Source: an uncultured Acetatifactor sp.
GTDB lineage: Bacteria; Bacillota; Clostridia; Lachnospirales; Lachnospiraceae
Direction of reading: 5' to 3'
Assembly: GCA_910578215.1 (NCBI GenBank)
Contig: CAJTPH010000013.1
Location: forward strand, 61,598 to 88,799
Length of the DNA stretch: 27,202 bases
The notes beneath the pieces were generated by a model. That model saw nothing but the letters and a program-made list of their open reading frames with translations. It did no database searches and was not told where the DNA came from. The position numbers and the translations under genes are program-made. Positions 22,805-27,202 of the stretch are shown piece after piece. Numbering within the stretch: position 1 is the stretch's first letter; each line of letters begins with the position of its first letter.

Positions 22805-24232
22805 CTATTCCAATATCTTCATCCCGCCGCGCCTGCGGATTATCGTGTATGCCAGGTACCGGGCAGAATCCATACAGTGATCCCATTCTTTCACCGGCTT
22901 GTCCTCTCCCCGTTCTGCCGCCCTGGCATCCCAGATGTAAGAGCCGAATTCCTTTACTGTGTTTTCACAGGACATATCAAAAAGGATTTTCCCTTGTGTC
23001 AACAGGCCTGCCACAAAACGGATGCCGTCCAGTACATCATTGCATGCGTTTTTCACATGAAAGCCGTCTTTCTTCAGCTGCACTTTGAAACTGGCAGCTG
23101 AAGGGTCAAGCACTACATACCTGGGACTGACGCCGTCCAGCCACTTCCGTAAATCCGCGGAAAACTCAGCATCCGTCTTCTGTATTCCCTTGTCCCGCCC
23201 GGAATAGTAATACTCCCGGATGCAGTACCATATCCCGTTATCCGCCTTCCTCCACAGAAGGAATACCGTGGCGTTCTGGGTACCGTAGTCACAGCTTACG
23301 TAATAATCGCCTGCCCATCTGATCTTCCCGTCCTGGACAAGCTGCCCCACATCCACCACATGCTTCTCCACATGAAACATGTCATAGATGACTCCCTCTG
23401 CCATAGCCCACAGCCCCATGATATAGCGTTTAAAAAACACGCCCGAATATACGGACCGGTATCTCTCTTTGACCGCCCCAGATAAACTTAAATTGTCGTC
23501 CATAGTAAAGTGGGCATACAGCAAGTTTTTCAAGTCCGGCTTTTCGCCTTCCTGCTCCGCCTTTTTTCGGATCCCCGCTGCCTTCTCTTTTCCCAGGTAC
23601 CAGGTGGACTTATCGATCCAGTTTACCTTGAACCAGTGATAAGGCCCGTCCGGGTTACAGTTAAACCAATATTTGCTGCCGTCAACGGAACAGCGCCCGG
23701 TGGCCTGGTTCACAAAAGACTCCGGCATCAGGGCAACCTCATCGCAGAACACGCCTGCCAGGGTGATACCCTGGATCAAATCCTGGCTGCGTTCATCCTT
23801 GCCGCCGAAAATATAAAAATAATTAGTTACATCCCCACGGATGATCTCCACCAGGTTGTCGTTCCGGTGATCCGCCACCCTGTAGCCGCGGCTCCGGAGC
23901 ATCTGTTTCAGCCAGAACAGGACATTCCTCCGGAAGGATCCAATAGTCTTGCCACACATGGCGAAATTCTGACCATTAAAGCAGTCCATTGCCCAGAATA
24001 CAAAAGACAGTGACATGCAAAGCGTTTTCCCTGACCGTATGGCACCGTCCGCTATAATGCCGTCATGGTCTTTTACCGGGCTGCCAGGCATCCACCAAGT
24101 GAGTATCTGCTTCTGTTTTGCGGAAAAAGGCTTAAACCGGAATATCTGTATCCTGTTGACGGTATGGCGCTTCTGCTTAATCTCCCATATTTTCTGCTTC
24201 ATGGCAGAAATGCGATCCTTTACCTTATCCAT
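22805..24232 (-). CDS. terL: Terminase large subunit, PBSX family
   Basis: A 475-aa packaging motor. The ATPase part carries a Walker A at about 63-70 (GAIRSGKT), Walker B with catalytic Glu at 160-165 (GVFCDE), and a coupling segment near 188 (YWFNCNPDGPYHWF). The RNase H-like nuclease part shows acidic positions in VSCDYGTQNA, YVVLDPSAASF and the C-terminal MDSARYL. The ATG at 24230-24232 overlaps the small terminase stop by 8 nt; a longer reading to 24265 lacks a better ribosome site. It acts with the small subunit at the portal to cut and package DNA. Confidence 0.95.
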   Translation of the reverse strand: MDKVKDRISAMKQKIWEIKQKRHTVNRIQIFRFKPFSAKQKQILTWWMPGSPVKDHDGIIADGAIRSGKTLCMSLSFVFWAMDCFNGQNFAMCGKTIGSFRRNVLFWLKQMLRSRGYRVADHRNDNLVEIIRGDVTNYFYIFGGKDERSQDLIQGITLAGVFCDEVALMPESFVNQATGRCSVDGSKYWFNCNPDGPYHWFKVNWIDKSTWYLGKEKAAGIRKKAEQEGEKPDLKNLLYAHFTMDDNLSLSGAVKERYRSVYSGVFFKRYIMGLWAMAEGVIYDMFHVEKHVVDVGQLVQDGKIRWAGDYYVSCDYGTQNATVFLLWRKADNGIWYCIREYYYSGRDKGIQKTDAEFSADLRKWLDGVSPRYVVLDPSAASFKVQLKKDGFHVKNACNDVLDGIRFVAGLLTQGKILFDMSCENTVKEFGSYIWDARAAERGEDKPVKEWDHCMDSARYLAYTIIRRRGGMKILE

Positions 24233-24998
24233 CACCGTCACCCCACAGGCTGCCGGCTTCGGCATTCAGGGCATCCAGGAAACCGTCATCCTGTACTTCA
24301 GAATCCTGGCTGTCCAGTTTCATGGCTGCCAGGTCAACCTTCATCAGTTCGATTTCCAGGCGTGCCTCATCGAAACCGAAACGGTGCAAGGAGTCAATCG
24401 CCTTCTGCTTCCTGGCCTGTACCCTGGTCAGGGCATCCTCAACAGCCTGTATCTGTCCAAGCTTCCCCTGGTACTCCTTCAGGTCCGTGTCTTTATCCTT
24501 TTCAATGCCGACCTGACGCTTTACCACAGTCATACCTGAAACTGACTCTCCATCCTCATTGCATTCAGAAGCCGCCTGGATGTCCTCAATTCGCTGCAGC
24601 ATCCGCCGCTCCCTCACGGTAAGCAGCCTGATCTCATGGAGCAGCAGGCTCTCCTTGTCTGTGGGCATGGATCCTATGAGCCGTTTTTCCTCCGGCTCCA
24701 GGGTATCAAAAAAGAGAGTCTCAAACTCCCCTGTCTTTAATGCGTTCTTATTTCCTGGGGGGCCTGTCCCTCCATGTCCAAGGGCATTCTGGTTGTTCGG
24801 CTGTGCCCCTTTGGTTGCAACCTTTTTCTTTTTGGGTTGCATCTTTCCCCCTGAATGGTTGCAACCTCCCTTCTTCCAGTACCTTGCCGCCCAGGACTTT
24901 ACCGCAGACAGGCTGACACCATACTTTTCCGCAATATCCTTATATTTCATTCCCTTTTTATAATCTACGTAAGCCTGTTCCCTTATCTCATCACCCAA
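24225..24998 (-). CDS. terS: Terminase small subunit, PBSX family
   Basis: A 257-aa DNA-recognition subunit. An N-terminal helix-turn-helix (about 14-43, KGMKYKDIAEKYGVSLSAVKSW) is followed by the family-typical GAQPNNQNALGHGG, GPPGNKNALKTGEFE motif and a long helical C-terminal part for oligomerisation. The only in-frame start near the N-terminus is TTG at 24996-24998, because a TGA lies five bases upstream in frame. The ribosome site (GGTGGTGATGG) is modest. It is the first gene after the putative late promoter. Confidence 0.92.
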   Translation of the reverse strand: MGDEIREQAYVDYKKGMKYKDIAEKYGVSLSAVKSWAARYWKKGGCNHSGGKMQPKKKKVATKGAQPNNQNALGHGGTGPPGNKNALKTGEFETLFFDTLEPEEKRLIGSMPTDKESLLLHEIRLLTVRERRMLQRIEDIQAASECNEDGESVSGMTVVKRQVGIEKDKDTDLKEYQGKLGQIQAVEDALTRVQARKQKAIDSLHRFGFDEARLEIELMKVDLAAMKLDSQDSEVQDDGFLDALNAEAGSLWGDGDG

Positions 24999-25171
24999 CC
25001 ATCACCACCACTCATTCGTTTCGTTTTTGACTATTTCAAAGAGGGACAACTGGGGCTATCCTTTCCCATATTCACACACATACAAAAGGCACCCCCTTCC
25101 AGTCGTACCAGAAGAAAATGCCCTTATGAAGGAAACCCAGATCCCGCATGCCTTGTCTGCTATGGCATAGT

Positions 25172-25199
25172 ATCATATTACACGCTTCAGTCGTGACAT
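25172..25199 (-). promoter_or_regulatory. Putative late promoter
   Basis: On the minus strand ATGTCA (25199-25194), a 16-bp spacer and TATGAT (25177-25172) form a moderate promoter. The -35 overlaps the third of three TGTCAC repeats, as expected for an activator touching RNA polymerase. It lies 174 bp upstream of the small terminase start, in a stretch with no gene. It would drive the whole head-tail-lysis operon. Confidence 0.55.
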
Positions 25200-25216
25200 G
25201 TGTGACATTCGTGACA
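25190..25216 (-). repeat. Three 9-bp tandem repeats, likely activator site
   Basis: On the minus strand TGTCACGAA, TGTCACACA and TGTCACGAC follow one another without gaps, starting five bases after the ArpU-like gene's stop codon. The constant part is TGTCAC. Position between a late regulator and the late genes suggests that regulator binds here. Confidence 0.65.
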
Positions 25217-25220
25217 AATT

Positions 25221-25643
25221 TTAAAAATTTTTCATGAACCTTTCAAATTCCTTTTTTACACTATTCTCTGTAGCCTTTCTCCCCATCCTCGCCGCCACCT
25301 GCTTCCATGCCAAACCCTCCAGGTAACGGTACCTGATGATCCGCTGCATCCGGGATGGAATGGTTAGCATCCACTCCTCCACATGCAGTTTTATTTGCTC
25401 CGCTTTCGCCTTCTGCTGTTCCAGGAGCTTTTCCTCATACCGCAGATTGCTGTCCTCTTTCACAGTAAAAGCTGTTCCCTGGATTTTGAAATGCTGTTTA
25501 ACATAAGGGAATTCATGCATGGAGCCTGTCACATTCGTCTGGATAATGGTTTTCTTTTTCCGGTTCAGCTTCTGTATCTCCTTCTCTGTCTCCTCCATCA
25601 GTTCGCATGCGTCTATGTATGCCTGAAGTATTGTTTTGTCCAA
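25221..25643 (-). CDS. ArpU/RinA-like late transcription regulator
   Basis: A 140-aa protein with a helical N-terminal half (coiled coil about 68-90) and a C-terminal sigma-70 region-4-like helix-turn-helix (about 98-136: PSRMQRIIRYRYLEGLAWKQ, VAARMGRKATENSVKKEFER). Such ArpU/RinA/LmaC-type proteins precede terminase genes in Firmicutes phages and activate late transcription. It starts at TTG 25641-25643 with an ideal AAAGGAGGTG eight bases upstream. The repeat array and promoter directly downstream are its probable target. The family call is good; the DNA target is inferred. Confidence 0.85.
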   Translation of the reverse strand: MDKTILQAYIDACELMEETEKEIQKLNRKKKTIIQTNVTGSMHEFPYVKQHFKIQGTAFTVKEDSNLRYEEKLLEQQKAKAEQIKLHVEEWMLTIPSRMQRIIRYRYLEGLAWKQVAARMGRKATENSVKKEFERFMKNF

Positions 25644-25671
25644 AAAGCGGCACCTCCTTTACCTTGCTTTA

Positions 25672-26394
25672 TTACTCTTTCCCGCACCTCTCAAACTCAA
25701 TCACCCATACCCAGGGATTAGCTTCCCAGCCGTATCTGCCCTTATCCTGCCGGGAAAGCGTGGAATCCCATATGGCTATAAAATTATCCCTGGCCTGCCC
25801 ATAGGCATTATCCGGGTCATTGTACGCCTCCGGGAGGATTGCCACGCCCTCACTCAGGAAGTCCCCCAGCTTCATGTCCTGCAGCCGCTCCACCCGTACA
25901 TCCGTCACCTTGAGCCAGATCCGGGCAGCTTCCTTGGGCATGTGGATGGAGGGACGCCATGTAATTCTTTCCGGGCAAGGATGACCCGCGCGATATATGT
26001 AGCAGCCCTCCGATACAGAATCCCTATCCTCATGAATTACTGGAGTTTTCTCAAGCATGCATTCTTCATCATCCTCATTATCCATACAGTCAATACAGCA
26101 TTTGAATGCCCACGTTTCACGGACGTACAGGATGTCCCCTTTCCTGCATGGCGGGGTCTTTTCTATGTACGGAAGCAATTTATGCCATGTTCTTCCATCT
26201 GGATTTTTACCATGCGTTTCACCTTCGATATCCTTCTGAATCTCTATCAGGCGGGTTCCATACTTATCTGTGCGTACCTTCATTTCTGTATTGCTGTATT
26301 TGTATTTCACCACACGCCTCGTGGCTCCCTTCATGCCATCCAAAATCGCCTGCACCATGTCTGTATTAAATAAAACTGGCAATACCCTGCCCAT
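25672..26394 (-). CDS. ASCH-like domain protein
   Basis: A 240-aa protein resembling phage ASCH proteins. The opening VLPVLFNTDMVQAILDGMKG and following ATRRVVK match the ASCH nucleotide/RNA-binding start. GDILYVRETWAF (about 101-112) and the WLKVTDVRVERLQDM segment continue the fold, and the end is GWEANPWVWVIEFE. A Cys-rich insertion (FKCCIDCMDNEDDEECM) lies in the middle. The ATG at 26392-26394 has AAGGAGG nine bases upstream, so the longer reading to 26439 is not used. ASCH proteins are linked to RNA or modified-nucleoside binding; the role here is unknown. Confidence 0.82.
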   Translation of the reverse strand: MGRVLPVLFNTDMVQAILDGMKGATRRVVKYKYSNTEMKVRTDKYGTRLIEIQKDIEGETHGKNPDGRTWHKLLPYIEKTPPCRKGDILYVRETWAFKCCIDCMDNEDDEECMLEKTPVIHEDRDSVSEGCYIYRAGHPCPERITWRPSIHMPKEAARIWLKVTDVRVERLQDMKLGDFLSEGVAILPEAYNDPDNAYGQARDNFIAIWDSTLSRQDKGRYGWEANPWVWVIEFERCGKE

Positions 26395-26464
26395 ATTCCG
26401 CTGCCTCCTTTTTCTCCGCCATTTCTGACGCATTCCCATAATCTGTTTATGGCTTTGCGGATGT

Positions 26465-26668
26465 TTATGTGATCTGCCCTGTCAGCTCTGCATATTCGTT
26501 AAATAATTTCTGCAAATCGCAATTACCACATTCCCCATCACACCCCACAAAACATTTCATCTCGATATCATCTATTTCACTTTTTCCTCCGCTTGTAAGC
26601 GGATTAGTGAAACTACACCATTCTTTTGGGACGAATGAGCCATCTTCCATTTTCGTCATTTCAATCAT
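26465..26668 (-). CDS. Small Cys-rich hypothetical protein (67 aa)
   Basis: A 67-aa protein whose ATG at 26666-26668 overlaps the upstream stop by 4 nt (ATGA); a longer reading to 26728 would overlap the neighbour by 64 nt. A cluster near residues 39-50 (KCFVGCDGECGNC) has CxxxCxxxCxxC spacing that could bind zinc or an iron-sulfur cluster, with a further Cys at WCSF. No family is recognised. It probably belongs to the middle-gene operon. Confidence 0.68.
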   Translation of the reverse strand: MIEMTKMEDGSFVPKEWCSFTNPLTSGGKSEIDDIEMKCFVGCDGECGNCDLQKLFNEYAELTGQIT

Positions 26669-27099
26669 TTTCCCCATCTCCCTAATTCTTTCAATGTAGC
26701 TTCGGCTTCTTCTTGTGAAAGAAAGCATCTGTAAAAATCAAGATACGGTTTATCGGTAATAATGTTTTCTGATTCACAAATCACACCGTCATGAGCGTCA
26801 TACTTTAGCAATATTGTTCCGTCAGATGTAATAACAATATTATCAATGTCATATATCTTAATTTCCTTGTTTGAAAGTCTTTCATCGGTATCAATTACGT
26901 AAATCCTATCTCCCACCGCGCAAGGCAGCTTCAGAAGTTTCCCTTGTTCCTCCAAATCCTCGTATTCTGCCAGTTTATCAATAGGGCTTCCATTGCCTAA
27001 ATCATGAAGGCTCCACTGCAAATCTCCACATCGTTCACATTCAAACGGTTGCTTAAGTACACCAATTCCTTCACTGTTCCTTACTGTAAATCTCTCCAT
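26665..27099 (-). CDS. Hypothetical phage protein with CxxC and beta domain (144 aa)
   Basis: A 144-aa protein of a type often seen in Clostridia phages: an N-terminal MERFTVRNSEG with a CERC pair near residues 21-24, the segment DKLAEYEDLEEQGKLLKLPCAVGDRIYVI, a beta-rich middle, and the ending FLSQEEAEATLKELG. AAGGAGGG precedes the ATG. The Cys pair may be half a metal site. Its function is unknown; it has been seen as an accessory of replication or middle regions (recollection of similar proteins, not searched). Confidence 0.75.
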   Translation of the reverse strand: MERFTVRNSEGIGVLKQPFECERCGDLQWSLHDLGNGSPIDKLAEYEDLEEQGKLLKLPCAVGDRIYVIDTDERLSNKEIKIYDIDNIVITSDGTILLKYDAHDGVICESENIITDKPYLDFYRCFLSQEEAEATLKELGRWGK

Positions 27100-27108
27100 A
27101 ATCCCTCC

Positions 27109-27202
27109 TTACCCAAACTTAAGCTGCCCTGTCTCCTCCTCACCGATCCTTATGTTCCCGGTGCGCTCCGCCACGCACAGCTCCGGCAGGTTTGTCCGGA
27201 CC
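27109..27202 (-). CDS. Truncated CDS at right edge (last 30 codons)
   Basis: An open frame enters from the right edge and ends at TAA 27109-27111, giving VRTNLPELCVAERTGNIRIG followed by EEETGQLKFG. It ends nine bases before the next gene's start, with that gene's ribosome site overlapping its stop. Its 5' part is outside the window and the family cannot be judged. Confidence 0.55.
   Translation of the reverse strand, partial: VRTNLPELCVAERTGNIRIGEEETGQLKFG

Noticed and set aside
25190..25216. CRISPR-like array
   Set aside because: The repeats are 9 bp, directly adjacent and only three in number, without spacers. They fit a protein-binding site.

Overview
This window is the late half of a prophage or temperate phage with a contractile tail (myovirus type). 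Its gene order matches the PBSX/skin-element tail cluster of Bacillus, but its codon use, ArpU-type regulator, toxin-secretion-family holin and gp7/MuF minor head protein point to a gut Clostridia host, probably Lachnospiraceae (inference; no host gene or attachment site is visible). Almost every gene is on the minus strand, so transcription runs from high to low coordinates. No integrase, repressor, replication gene, tRNA, rRNA or CRISPR array is present.

Reading in the transcription direction: (1) 27202-25221 holds the end of the middle region: a truncated gene, two small hypothetical genes, an ASCH-like protein and an ArpU/RinA-like late regulator. (2) Directly after the regulator's stop codon are three 9-bp tandem repeats overlapping a promoter-like -35/-10 pair, which I read as the late promoter. 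(3) 24998-21357 encodes the small terminase, large terminase and portal. (4) 21301-19918 is an extra cassette: an 81-aa protein, a collar-type fibre and two very small ORFs. (5) 19937-17891 is a MuF minor head protein with a C-terminal ADP-ribosyltransferase-like domain, overlapped by a small AT-rich gene placed like an immunity gene and followed by a terminator. (6) 17793-13722 has scaffold, decoration protein, major capsid protein E and the connector/tail-completion genes. (7) 13719-1602 is the contractile tail: sheath, tube, assembly chaperone, tape measure, LysM protein, hub, baseplate proteins XkdR/S/T/U and a tail fibre. (8) 1387-142 is the lysis cassette: holin and NlpC/P60-LysM endolysin.

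The most interesting material is accessory to this scheme. Between tube and chaperone genes, a plus-strand 32-aa membrane peptide has its own extended -10 promoter and terminator, and faces a strong convergent minus-strand promoter: the architecture of a type I toxin-antitoxin locus. Between the LysM and hub genes lies an autonomous membrane/PH-like moron with its own promoter. Both insertions end, on the minus strand, in copies of the same roughly 43-bp hairpin element, and the stem differences between copies preserve pairing. The tail chaperone has a canonical A-AAA-AAC slippery site and a recognisable -1 frame extension of 66 residues. The MuF/ADP-ribosyltransferase plus small downstream gene fits the phage-encoded polymorphic toxin family. 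All functional calls are from reading the sequence; no database search was run.
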